Source: Microcoleus sp. FACHB-1515
GTDB lineage: Bacteria > Cyanobacteriota > Cyanobacteriia > Elainellales > Elainellaceae
Assembly (NCBI RefSeq): GCF_014696105.1
Contig: NZ_JACJPO010000063.1
Span: 1 to 64,000 of the forward strand
Length of the DNA stretch: 64,000 bases
Direction: 5' to 3'
Both the position numbers and the translations under genes were made by a program. The first letter of the stretch is position 1. Each line of letters starts with the position of its first letter. The notes beneath the pieces were generated by a model. The model was not told where the DNA came from, made no database searches, and worked only from the letters and a program-made list of their open reading frames with translations. Of the stretch, positions 44,741 to 52,292 are shown one piece after another.

Positions 44741-45537
44741 ACGGAGGTTTTTTGCTTTGACCAGACGCCGCGATCGTCTTCTTCATACTGCTGATGCACA
44801 GCATCCCAAGCGGCACGTTCTGCTTTTGCTTCGTCGCTATCTTCTTTTAAGGCGGCGTTGTAGCGATCGATAAAAGTTTGTTGCGCTGCTTCAGATAGGT
44901 GCGATCGCACTTCGGGTGCAAGCTGGCTAGCGTCGGTAATTTCACCTTGGCCTTGACGAGGTAAAGCGGATTCGAGCGTGGAAACTTCTTCACCGCCAGT
45001 GCTTTCCAGCAGCAGTTGAATTTCGCCTGTTTTGTTGCTTGGCGTTTCCACCATGAGTAGAAAATCGCCCGCTTCTACGCGAGTTTGATAGATGGCAGCT
45101 TTGTCTTCTGGCATTCCCAAGGCGACAAAGGCCGACACCAATCCGGCTCCGGCTGAACCTGCGATCGCACCGCTGGCCGCACCCAGCAGCAACGCGCCAA
45201 TCGGTCCTGCTGCAACGATCGTGCCGACGAACGGTACAAACAGCACGCCCACGCCAGTCAGCAGACCTAAGATGGAGCCAAAGAACGAGCCGAACGCCGC
45301 GCCCTGCTTCAATCCACCGAGAATCACGTCGCGTTTGGTGATGAATCCGGCGATGCGGGTTTCGCTGTGAAAATTTTTGCCGATAACCGAGATATGGTCG
45401 CGAGAAATGCCGCGATCGATGAGGCGGCGAATGACATCATCAATTTGATTGCGCTCTTTGAAAACAGCAGAGACAGTGCGTTCTGGCGCTTCGACAGACG
45501 AATTAAGGTTGCGATCGGTGTCACCAGCAACGGTCAT
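44737..45537 (-). CDS. YflT/general-stress-like plus ChaB-like protein
   Basis: The 266-residue protein contains a YflT/DUF1269-like N-terminal domain ([25 protein letters not shown], residues about 20-70). A Gly/Ala-rich segment follows (about 70-140, [23 protein letters not shown] and [25 protein letters not shown]) that probably inserts in a membrane or packs tightly. The C-terminal half holds a charged ChaB-like helical region ([23 protein letters not shown]) ending in WSKQKTSV. Such proteins are induced by stress. The ATG is preceded by TAGGAG. The 3' end overlaps the end of the frameshifted RTX gene by four bases, tail to tail. Confidence 0.7.
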   Translation of the reverse strand: MTVAGDTDRNLNSSVEAPERTVSAVFKERNQIDDVIRRLIDRGISRDHISVIGKNFHSETRIAGFITKRDVILGGLKQGAAFGSFFGSILGLLTGVGVLFVPFVGTIVAAGPIGALLLGAASGAIAGSAGAGLVSAFVALGMPEDKAAIYQTRVEAGDFLLMVETPSNKTGEIQLLLESTGGEEVSTLESALPRQGQGEITDASQLAPEVRSHLSEAAQQTFIDRYNAALKEDSDEAKAERAAWDAVHQQYEEDDRGVWSKQKTSV

Positions 45538-45836
45538 ACAGTTCTCCTAAAATGCGATTTTGCTAATCAAATGCGAGCAGTTTAACTGTAGCAAAGGTAA
45601 CAAATAGGAATAGAGTTACATCGTTCTCAAGGATGATTCAGGTCGTTTCATAAGTTGTTTTACAGGTCTTTTCATCAGTGCTTCGAATGACAGTAGTTAA
45701 CAGAACTTAACCTATCAAAAGGCAGGGGCCAGAGCATTCCTTTTGATTGAACACCCGCCCAACTGCGATCGCTACGATGAGGGCATAACAAATAAAACTT
45801 TTGTTATCCAACTTTGAGGATTTGAGGAAAAAAACA
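45538..45836. other. Upstream region of the Hlip gene
   Basis: About 300 bases with no gene. Inverted repeat ATAACAA/TTGTTAT (45785-45791, 45801-45807) sits 30 bases before the Hlip ATG. A second, GTAAC/GTTAC (45597-45601, 45615-45619), carries one GTTACAT half that resembles half an HLR1 site, but I see no clean HLR1 tandem. The region is AT-rich. Confidence 0.4.
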
Positions 45837-46061
45837 ATGCAAACTCAAGAAAAGCGCTCTAGCACCGATCTACCTCCTGTTGCTTCTGAATACAATGGCG
45901 TCGATCGCAATGCCTTTTTGTTCGGATGGACTCCCCAAGCTGAACTGTGGAATGGCCGTCTAGCCATGATCGGTTTCACTGCCTATCTGCTTTGGGATTT
46001 GGCTGGTTACAGCGTCCTGCGTGACGTGCTGCATCTAGTTTCCTATGCAGTTGGCCGCTAA
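45837..46061 (+). CDS. High light-inducible protein (Hlip / one-helix LHC-like protein)
   Basis: Starting at ATG 45837, the protein is 74 residues (MQTQEKRSSTDLPPVASEYNG), with GAGGA and a T-rich stretch upstream; a longer TTG-started frame is less likely. The single membrane helix has the chlorophyll-binding motif AELWNGRLAMIGFTAYLLWDL (E, N, R ligands, residues about 36-56). It binds chlorophyll and carotenoid in the thylakoid membrane and dissipates excess energy or aids photosystem II assembly. It is monocistronic, bounded by a strong terminator. Confidence 0.92.
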   Translation: MQTQEKRSSTDLPPVASEYNGVDRNAFLFGWTPQAELWNGRLAMIGFTAYLLWDLAGYSVLRDVLHLVSYAVGR

Positions 46062-46076
46062 TCCTTTCGCCTTTTG

Positions 46077-46120
46077 AAAAATGCTTCCCTGGGTAGGATG
46101 TACCGAGGGAAGCATTTTTA
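46077..46120 (+). terminator. Strong intrinsic terminator of the Hlip gene
   Basis: AAAATGCTTCCCT (46077-46090) pairs with AGGGAAGCATTTTT (46106-46119), leaving a 15-base loop (46091-46105), and the stem runs into a T-run. It begins 16 bases past the stop at 46061 and fits factor-independent termination for the Hlip gene. Confidence 0.85.
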
Positions 46121-46188
46121 TACGCTGACAATTAAATCAGTAGCAATGCTGTTGGTATTTACGCTGCAATTTTATTTGAGGAAAAAAG

Positions 46189-46383
46189 ATGGCGTTGAAG
46201 CTAACGGTTCCTAGTATGACGAGCGAAGATGTGGCAAAGTCGATCGTGGAAACGATTAAAACCACTGAACCCGATGCCAAAGTGGATGTGGATTTGGATG
46301 CAAAAACGATCACGATCGAATCTGCTGCATCCGAGGAAACCATGAAACAGTTGATCACAGCGACGGGACATTCGATCGAGTAA
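46189..46383 (+). CDS. HMA-fold protein lacking the metal-binding CxxC
   Basis: The 64-residue protein MALKLTVPSMTSEDVAKSI... has the length and strand-helix order of heavy-metal-associated (Atx1/CopZ-type) domains: VPSM at residues 7-10, a helix EDVAKSIVETIKT and strands VDVDLD, KTITIES, with a final TGHSIE. In metal-binding members the loop after VPSM is C-x-x-C; here it is TSED, so no Cys is present. It cannot bind Cu(I) or Zn in the usual way. Possible roles are protein-protein contact or a relic paralogue. A GAGGAAAAA site precedes the ATG. A good terminator follows. Confidence 0.7.
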   Translation: MALKLTVPSMTSEDVAKSIVETIKTTEPDAKVDVDLDAKTITIESAASEETMKQLITATGHSIE

Positions 46384-46408
46384 TTTTCACCTTTCAATTG
46401 AATTTAAG

Positions 46409-46443
46409 AGCAGCCTTGCAAAGTTATCAGGGCTGCTTTTTTT
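46409..46443 (+). terminator. Intrinsic terminator of the HMA-fold gene
   Basis: AGCAGCC at 46409-46415 pairs with GGCTGCT at 46431-46437, followed by a TTTTTTT run. It lies 26 bases after the stop. Confidence 0.82.
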
Positions 46444-46603
46444 AATGGCAATAGATTTCTAGCGGATGGAAGGGGCGATCGAGCCTCACCAAATCTTCAT
46501 TTTAGCTAGACAACATTTACGAGAAAAAACGGATACTTCAAGCAGATAGTTTTGGGTATTTTCGGATCAAACCACAACATCTGAAAATCGCTTGAGAGCT
46601 TTT

Positions 46604-48424
46604 ATGTCTTATTCACGCGCTTTGCAAATCGTGCTTTCAATGACTCAGAACTGGCTGAACCTCCTTGTTGAAAACCCAAATTTTTTTAGTGTATTTACAC
46701 AGGCGTTTGGCAACGGAATCGATCGCGCTGAAGTCGAGGCGATCGTGTGGCGATGGCGAATTGGTGATTTGAGTGATTGGCCTGAGATTAAAGTTTTGAC
46801 TGAAAATCCCTTTGAACGGGCAAGCGGCGGGTACGTCGAAAGCACCAACACAATCTATCTCCATCTGCCCAAAGAAGCTTATGAAGATCCCTGGACTCAT
46901 ACAATTGCAACTGACGAAGTTCTTTTAGAAGCGGTTGGTCATTTTCTTGATGCCCAATTAAATGCCACTGATTCTCCCGGTGATGAGGGTGCAATCTTTT
47001 CTGCGCTTATGCGAGGGGAAGTCTTAAGTGAAAGGCGACAGCAGCAACTAAGGGCAGAAGACAGCAGATTGACCCTCGTGCTTGATGGTCAACCTGTTTC
47101 AATCGAGCAAGCGAATCTTGAAGGGCGCGATGATGCTGACGATAAGCTCATCGGCTCTATTACTGCTGATTATCTGCGAGGTTACGCAGGTAATGATCGC
47201 ATTTCCTCTCAGGAAGGTAATGACATTATCGATGGAGGTGAGGGGGACGATCTCCTTGTTGGTCATGCCGGAGACGATACTCTTTTCGGAGGCGACGGAA
47301 TTGATGAAATTCATGGTGGCGATGGAAATGACACGATCGATGCTGGAGCGGGTGATGAGAAGTGGATTCTAGGTGGCAAGGGCAACGACACCATTTACAC
47401 AGGCGACGGAGATGATGTTGGTATGGGCGAAGCCGGAGATGACGTCATATTTGGTGGAAATGGTTGGGATACCCTCTTTGGTGGTGATGGTGATGACACT
47501 CTTTACGGCGGCGACGGTTATGACGTTCTCTACAGTGAAGCAGGAAATGACACTTTGATTGGAGGATCTGGAAGAAATAATCTTATTGGAGGAGAAGGAA
47601 ACGACACCTATATAATCGGTGACTCTAACGAGAGCAGCGTTATTATTTTCGATGCTGCTGGTACTGATACTCTACAGTTCGCAAATGTTTCTCCGGTTCC
47701 AAGACTCCTTGCTCCTGGTGTGATGGGGTTCTACCGCTCTGCTGAATCTTTGGTAATAGACTCCAATCAAAATGGCGAGGCAGATGGCGATGTTGTATGG
47801 ATTACTCGCTTTTTTGCTGACTCAATTACCAATTCTCCTGGTGTTGGTTTTATTGAAACCATTGGCGATTTTTCTGGTACTGATATTCTCAAACTCAACT
47901 TCTCTAGAATTGTTCTTGGAGGTGACAAAGACGATGCTCTCTCTGGAAAAGCAACCAATGACACGCTAATCGGTGGAGCGGGAGACGATCGCCTCAATGG
48001 TGGAGGCGGAAACGACACAATTAGCGGTGGAACAGAAGCAGATCTGATTGTTGGCGGCACAGGAGCCGATTTGCTGACAGGTGGAGAAGGCGCAGATGAT
48101 TTTCAGTTTGGTGATGTTTCTCGTAGCAGAACGAGATCGACCGGACGGATGAGCATCGATCGCATCACTGATTTTGAGCGTGGCGAAGACTCGATCGTAT
48201 TGAGCAGATCCGCTTTTGGCAATGTGAAGCGATCGGATTTCAAGCGGGTGAACACGATCGCGCAGGCGCGAAACAGCACTGCCGAAATCACCTACATTCG
48301 GAAAACAGGCGCACTGTTTTACAACCAAAATGGAGCCGCAAAAGGATTTGGATCGGGTGGTCAGTTTGCCGATCTAACGGATGGATTGCGGCTGACGACG
48401 AGTGATTTTTCGATCGCTCGATAA
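46604..48424 (+). CDS. RTX calcium-binding protein with conserved cyanobacterial N-terminal domain
   Basis: From ATG 46604 (MSYSRALQIVLSMTQNWLNLL) the protein has 606 residues. The N-terminal domain (about 1-180) contains TFERASGGYVESTNTIYLH-like sequence (here PFERASGGYVESTNTIYLHLP) and LLEAVGHFLDAQLNATDSPGDEGAIF, a pattern resembling a degenerate metallopeptidase-like domain found in other cyanobacterial RTX proteins. RTX nonapeptides GGDGNDTI, GEGDDLLVG, GGKGNDTIY and others run from about 215 to 345 and again at about 448-500. A C-terminal domain (SIVLSRSAFGNV) ends the protein as in type I secretion substrates. Probably secreted. No transporter genes are nearby. Confidence 0.8.
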   Translation: MSYSRALQIVLSMTQNWLNLLVENPNFFSVFTQAFGNGIDRAEVEAIVWRWRIGDLSDWPEIKVLTENPFERASGGYVESTNTIYLHLPKEAYEDPWTHTIATDEVLLEAVGHFLDAQLNATDSPGDEGAIFSALMRGEVLSERRQQQLRAEDSRLTLVLDGQPVSIEQANLEGRDDADDKLIGSITADYLRGYAGNDRISSQEGNDIIDGGEGDDLLVGHAGDDTLFGGDGIDEIHGGDGNDTIDAGAGDEKWILGGKGNDTIYTGDGDDVGMGEAGDDVIFGGNGWDTLFGGDGDDTLYGGDGYDVLYSEAGNDTLIGGSGRNNLIGGEGNDTYIIGDSNESSVIIFDAAGTDTLQFANVSPVPRLLAPGVMGFYRSAESLVIDSNQNGEADGDVVWITRFFADSITNSPGVGFIETIGDFSGTDILKLNFSRIVLGGDKDDALSGKATNDTLIGGAGDDRLNGGGGNDTISGGTEADLIVGGTGADLLTGGEGADDFQFGDVSRSRTRSTGRMSIDRITDFERGEDSIVLSRSAFGNVKRSDFKRVNTIAQARNSTAEITYIRKTGALFYNQNGAAKGFGSGGQFADLTDGLRLTTSDFSIAR

Positions 48425-48447
48425 AGTTCAATGTTGTTAGAAGCAGC

Positions 48448-48474
48448 GCGATCGATCTGCGAAAAATCGATCGC
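48448..48474. repeat. HIP1-containing inverted repeat between convergent genes
   Basis: GCGATCGAT (48448-48456) and ATCGATCGC (48466-48474) form a 9-base stem with a 9-base loop between the ends of the RTX gene and the convergent hypothetical gene. It has no T-run of length; it may act as a weak bidirectional terminator. Confidence 0.5.
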
Positions 48475-48488
48475 ACTGTTGATTAGTT

Positions 48489-48875
48489 TTAGGGATTGCG
48501 ATCGCGTCGCGCTCCCGGAACGGTATCGAGCGGAATGCGTTTAGTCAGAAGCCGCATGAACTCACCAGGATTCGGCGTTGGCAGCAACCGACTCCACTCG
48601 TTGAACTGCACAATTCCCGCTTGGTGCAGCCGATGCACGAAGATGTTCACCACTGTTCGCGACCCCACTGCCAGCACCCGCAGCACTTCCGGGTCATCGA
48701 CGGGCGGCAAAAACTCGGCTCTTGGTGGCGGCGCGTGCCTGTGTTGCATGGACTTGATGCTGGGGTTGGGCAGGCTGATGAACGACACGTCCTCATCCAA
48801 CGTTTCATCCTCCAAGTCTTCATCGTCCATGCAGTCTTCATCGTTCATGCAGGTTTGCGGCATGAATTCTGGCAT
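48489..48875 (-). CDS. Conserved cyanobacterial hypothetical protein (128 aa)
   Basis: From ATG 48875 (MPEFMPQTCMNDEDCMDDED), with TAGGAG 8 bases upstream, the protein is 128 residues. The N-terminal part is acidic with Cys residues. The C-terminal domain (residues about 60-128) has PEVLRVLAVGSRTVVNIFVHRLHQAGIV, EWSRLLPTPNPGEFMRLLTKRI, a recognisable conserved cyanobacterial motif of unknown function. A longer frame to 48956 crosses a strong hairpin in the leader and is less likely. Its leader contains a 35-base hairpin (48910-48944). Confidence 0.65.
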   Translation of the reverse strand: MPEFMPQTCMNDEDCMDDEDLEDETLDEDVSFISLPNPSIKSMQHRHAPPPRAEFLPPVDDPEVLRVLAVGSRTVVNIFVHRLHQAGIVQFNEWSRLLPTPNPGEFMRLLTKRIPLDTVPGARRDRNP

Positions 48876-48909
48876 GATTGTTGCTCCTATTTTTGTGTAT
48901 GGGAAAGAA

Positions 48910-48944
48910 GCAGAGAACCAGTCAAACATGACTGGATTCTCTGC
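48910..48944. other. Stable hairpin in the leader of the 48489-48875 gene
   Basis: GCAGAGAACCAGTC (48910-48923) pairs with GACTGGATTCTCTGC (48930-48944), with a small internal mismatch and a 6-base loop. On the plus strand it is followed by CA-rich single-stranded-looking DNA (ACCACACCTCACACACG) and then a second stem AGCCGC/GCGGCT. As read on the minus strand it lies about 35 bases upstream of the ATG and could sequester or expose it. It also resembles, only loosely, the hairpin-CA-rich-hairpin layout of the cyanobacterial sRNA Yfr1. Confidence 0.4.
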
Positions 48945-48956
48945 ACCACACCTCAC

Positions 48957-49325
48957 ACACGAAGCCGCCTCACTGAAAACAGCAAGAGCGGCTAGCGGAG
49001 TACAATCAGGCTAGCCTTCAAGCTGGAGTGATCAGTTTTGAGGGTTAGTCCTTCGGGGGTGCTGGATACACTTTCCCGAAGGACGTGGTTCTAGCCTCGT
49101 GAGCTAAGAGTGATGCTTGAGCCTACAACGGCTAGAAAAATTTTGCAAGAGGGTGAGTTGATCAATTTGAATGCTGTTGCGATCGCCGCTCAATTGCAAC
49201 TCAAAAATAGCAATGCGATCGACAATTTTTAATGCGATCGATCGATTTGTTTCAATGGGATAATCGATGCACGAAATGAATTTCTGGCGCATTGTTCAGA
49301 TGAAAATTCACTCAGTTGCAATTTG
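48957..49325. other. Structured intergenic region before the GNAT gene
   Basis: About 370 bases without a gene. It contains the 10-base perfect stem GTCCTTCGGG (49048-49057)/CCCGAAGGAC (49075-49084). An outer stem CTAGCC-TTCAAGC (49011-49023) can pair with GCTTGA (49115-49120) plus GGCTAG (49130-49135). A second CTAGCC at 49091-49096 can compete for that GGCTAG. Two additional GGCTAG copies lie at 48990 and 49009. The region ends AAAAATTTT. It could be a structured RNA or leader, or a regulatory element; I do not recognise a named family. Confidence 0.4.
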
Positions 49326-50186
49326 ATGATTCACATTCGTCCGACGACAACGGCTGACATTGAAGCTTGCGGTCAAATTATTTTTGATGCGTTTCAAGAT
49401 TTTGCCGATCGCTACGGCTTTCCCTCGGAATTTCCCACCCTGAAATTTTCGATCGACGTTGCCAAATTTGGCATTCAAGACCCACAGGTTTACAGCATCG
49501 TGGCAGTGGAGGGCGATCAAATTGTCGGCGTCAATTTTCTCGACGCCTGCAATCCGATCTACAGCGTGGGGCCGATCGCCGTCGCGCCCGATTGTCAAAA
49601 GCGCGGCATTGGGCGACTGCTGATGGAGGCGGTTTTGGAGCGCGGCAAAGGTGCGATCGGGATTCGGCTGACGCAAGATACCGTCAACGCGGCCACGCTG
49701 TCTCTCTATCCCGCTGTCGGATTTGACATTCAAGAACTGCTGGTTTTAGTAACGGGCAAGCCCAAAAGTCCGCCGACTGCCGAAATCGAAGTGCGCGACT
49801 TGACGCTGGACGATCTCGCAGCCTGTGGCGAACTGTGTCAGCAAATCTATGGATTCGATCGCACCGGGGAACTGAAGCGCGGCATTGCATTGGGCTTTTT
49901 CAAACCGATCGTCGCCCTGCGAAACAACCGCATCACCGCCTACGCCACGACGTTTGAACTGTGGGGGCACGGCGTCGCCCAAACCGAAATCGACATGCAG
50001 GCACTCCTTTTGGCAGCAGGCGATCGCAGCCCGAATCCGCTGACGTTCATTTTGCCGACTGTGCCCGGAAGCTGGTATCGCTGGTGTTTGCAAGAAGGCT
50101 TTCGCGTGATCAAGCCTGTGACGCTGATGTCGATCGGAGTTTATCATCGGCCTCGCGGCGTTTATTTTCCTTCAGCGGCTTATTAG
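49326..50186 (+). CDS. GNAT family acetyltransferase with C-terminal GNAT-like half
   Basis: From ATG 49326 the protein has 286 residues. The N-terminal GNAT domain (1-140) shows VGVNFLDACNPIYSVGPIAVAP and CQKRGIGRLLMEAVLE, the acetyl-CoA binding loop QKRGIGR at about 91-97. The second half (150-280) resembles another GNAT fold (RDLTLDDLAACGELCQQIYGFDR) but its acetyl-CoA loop is not conserved, so only the first half is probably catalytic. The substrate is unknown. It follows a structured intergenic region and precedes a MITE. Confidence 0.8.
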   Translation: MIHIRPTTTADIEACGQIIFDAFQDFADRYGFPSEFPTLKFSIDVAKFGIQDPQVYSIVAVEGDQIVGVNFLDACNPIYSVGPIAVAPDCQKRGIGRLLMEAVLERGKGAIGIRLTQDTVNAATLSLYPAVGFDIQELLVLVTGKPKSPPTAEIEVRDLTLDDLAACGELCQQIYGFDRTGELKRGIALGFFKPIVALRNNRITAYATTFELWGHGVAQTEIDMQALLLAAGDRSPNPLTFILPTVPGSWYRWCLQEGFRVIKPVTLMSIGVYHRPRGVYFPSAAY

Positions 50187-50229
50187 GTGTCGGGGGCGTG
50201 TTTGCAAAGCGCTAGCAGAAGCGGAAAGT

Positions 50230-50341
50230 CTAGGGTCGATCCCCCTAAATCCCCCTTGAGAACCCGGACTTTGAGCGGTGGTTCGACTCCCTCCTTGCTA
50301 AGGAGGGCTGGGGAGGATCGATGGCTGTTAATACACCCTAG
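50230..50341. mobile_element. 112-bp MITE with CTAGGGT inverted ends and 4-bp target duplication
   Basis: The element begins CTAGGGT (50230-50236) and ends ACCCTAG (50335-50341). It is flanked by AAGT at 50226-50229 and 50342-50345, a 4-base target-site duplication. Inside, an imperfect inverted repeat of about 20 bases runs from GATCCCCCTAAATCCCCC (from 50238) to GAGGGCTGGGGAGGATC (ending 50319). The C-rich arm is identical to the block beside the transposase at the left edge of the window, and the right end CTAGGGTGT matches the element end near 184. It carries no open frame, so it is a non-autonomous element, possibly mobilised by the IS at the left edge. Confidence 0.7.
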
Positions 50342-50344
50342 AAG

Positions 50345-50785
50345 TTAGGACGATCGCGCGATCGCAGTCGGTGCGCCGAAGATGGGACTGGGATCAAGTC
50401 CGGTGATCTGCTGAAATTGGGCGGGGGTGATTGTGCTAGCGATCGATCCGGCGTCCCAACCTTTGAGTTTGTCGTGAACCTGCTTGAGAAAAGCCAAGCC
50501 GCGCACAAGCGGAACGGCTGCCCAGCCATCGACCAAAGTTTCAACGAGGGCAAGCTCGATCAGGGGCAGCGGATAGCTGTGCAGCAGCGCATCGAGACAG
50601 GGAACAAACTGCACCTCGTCCTGTCCGGCAAGCTGGTAGCTGCTGACGATGTGCTTCACACGCTGTCGATCGATTTGTTCGCGAATGCTCATGAACGGCT
50701 TCAGCCCTAAATGTGGCGTTGAGATTTCTACGATTAAAGCATCAATTGATTGCTGTGCTTTTTCAAATTTGGAGCAGTTAAGCAT
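50345..50785 (-). CDS. Conserved cyanobacterial hypothetical protein, coupled to P450 gene
   Basis: The 146-residue protein from ATG 50785 overlaps the P450 stop by 8 bases (ATGCTTAA), suggesting translational coupling; an ATG at 50692 (MSIREQIDRQRVKHIVSSYQLAG) marks where conservation probably begins. Other features: EVQFVPCLDALLHSYPLPLIELALVETLVDGW, PLVRGLAFLKQVHDKLKGW and TPAQFQQITGLDPSPIFG. I recognise it as a cyanobacterial family of unknown function. A MITE inserted four bases beyond its stop. Confidence 0.65.
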   Translation of the reverse strand: MLNCSKFEKAQQSIDALIVEISTPHLGLKPFMSIREQIDRQRVKHIVSSYQLAGQDEVQFVPCLDALLHSYPLPLIELALVETLVDGWAAVPLVRGLAFLKQVHDKLKGWDAGSIASTITPAQFQQITGLDPSPIFGAPTAIARSS

Positions 50786-52181
50786 TCGTTACAGCCCGAT
50801 CGCGCCGTTTTGAGGGTTCAGACCGCAATTCGATCGCTTTTAAGCGCAAATGGCGAGACGGCGCGATCGTCAAACCGCGCCGCACAGGTTCGATCGGGCG
50901 ATCGCTTGCCAGCGCAAAACGGCGATCGCGCAGCAGCGTTGCTAACACTAACTTCATTTCATAAAGGGCAAACGCCAAGCCGATGCAGCGGCGATCGCCA
51001 CCGCCAAACGGCAAGAATTCATAAGGTGAAAATTGACGTTCCAAAAAGCGATCGGGGCGAAACTGTTTCGGATTGGCGAACACCGATTTGCGCTGGTGAG
51101 CAAGATAGATGGAGGGAATGATCACCGTGCCGACGGGCAAATCGTAACCGTCGATCGTCATGGGCTGCTTGACCACGCGCGGAAACGCATTGATGGCGAT
51201 CGGATAGAGCCGCAGCGTTTCCTGACAAACCGCATTCAGGTAGGGCAGTCGGGCGATGGCGGCGGGTTCAGCTTCGGCTGGCAGCGCATTGAGTTCAGCT
51301 AACAGCTTGGTTTGCACGTCGGGCAATTTGTGAATCCAGCAGAGCGCCCAAGCGATCGCGGAAGCCGTCGTTTCGTGTCCGGCAAACAGCAGCGTCAGCA
51401 GTTCATCGCGAATTTCGCGATCGCTCATCGGCTGACCTTCGCCATCTTTGGCGGCAAGCAGCAGCGAGAGAATATCTTCGCGATCGGCAGATTGCGATCG
51501 ACGAGTCTGTTCCAGCAGCGCTTTGCGATCGGCAATTTCGGCATAGAGGAGGCGATCGATCTGAGCGCGGCGGCGCAAAAATTTTCCCCAGGGACTCCAC
51601 GCGCCCCAGTCCTGCTGCAACTTGGGATAGAACAGCAAAAACGAACTGAGGGGCGAATTAAATGTTTCGAGCAAATCGCTGAGCAGTTGCCGCAGTTGCT
51701 CAAATCGTTCTCCTTCGTGCAGGCCAAATACAGCGGTGAGAATCACCCGCAGCGAAATTTCTTGAACCGCAGGCCGCACGGCAAACGCTTGATTTAGCTC
51801 GTACTGCTGCATCACCTGCCGCGTCAGGTCGATCATCAGTTGCCCGTAGGCTCGCATTCGATCGCCATGAAACGGCGGCATCAAAAGCTGTCGCTGTCGC
51901 TGATGCGGTTCACCGCCCAGCAAAATCAGCGAAAATTCACCCAGCAGCGGCAGCAACACGCGATTGCTCTCGGACGAATCAAGCTGGTTCGCTCCTGCGG
52001 TAAAAATCGTTTGCAGCGCAGTCGGACTGCTGAAGTAGATCAGCGGCGGCTCCTGCTTGCCCAACGCGCGAAAGCAATCGCCAAACTGCTGCGATCGCGC
52101 ATCCAGCACATCGATCGGGCGCAAAATCCAGTTGATCGTTTGCAGAAAAGCTGGCGTCGAGGAACCGTTAGGAAGCCGCAT
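50778..52181 (-). CDS. Cytochrome P450 (CYP110-like)
   Basis: The 467-residue P450 has the oxygen-activation I-helix LLFAGHETTAS (about residues 265-275), the K-helix ETLRLYP, and the haem loop PFGGGDRRCIGLAFALYEMKLV (Cys about 406). These are the expected residues in a soluble class, and overall it resembles the cyanobacterial CYP110 family, which hydroxylates fatty acids or terpenoid and alkane substrates. The exact substrate is unknown. The start ATG at 52181 precedes MRLPNGSSTPAF. It overlaps and is probably coupled to the downstream hypothetical gene. Confidence 0.93.
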   Translation of the reverse strand: MRLPNGSSTPAFLQTINWILRPIDVLDARSQQFGDCFRALGKQEPPLIYFSSPTALQTIFTAGANQLDSSESNRVLLPLLGEFSLILLGGEPHQRQRQLLMPPFHGDRMRAYGQLMIDLTRQVMQQYELNQAFAVRPAVQEISLRVILTAVFGLHEGERFEQLRQLLSDLLETFNSPLSSFLLFYPKLQQDWGAWSPWGKFLRRRAQIDRLLYAEIADRKALLEQTRRSQSADREDILSLLLAAKDGEGQPMSDREIRDELLTLLFAGHETTASAIAWALCWIHKLPDVQTKLLAELNALPAEAEPAAIARLPYLNAVCQETLRLYPIAINAFPRVVKQPMTIDGYDLPVGTVIIPSIYLAHQRKSVFANPKQFRPDRFLERQFSPYEFLPFGGGDRRCIGLAFALYEMKLVLATLLRDRRFALASDRPIEPVRRGLTIAPSRHLRLKAIELRSEPSKRRDRAVTNA

Positions 52182-52292
52182 CGCGTTTATCCGGTGGAGA
52201 GCAGATTTCTATTATCGCAAATAGGTTTTGGGGTGAAGGGACACGAGATCTCGCGTCTTTACTGGGTGAGGGGTGAGCCGACACCCGACACC

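Noticed and set aside
45538-45836. HLR1 (RpaB) tandem site upstream of the Hlip gene
   Set aside because: Only one GTTACAT half was found; the second half at the expected spacing is missing.
46445-46603. Extension of the third RTX gene from a TTG start
   Set aside because: ATG at 46604 is a better start; only four residues would be added, so the choice makes little difference.
48496-49014. Long plus-strand frame opposite the 128-residue hypothetical gene
   Set aside because: It reads the complement of a recognisable conserved protein, and has low-complexity Ser stretches; it is a shadow frame.
49048-49084. Strong stem considered as a terminator
   Set aside because: The stem is perfect but no T-run follows on either strand and no gene ends just before it.
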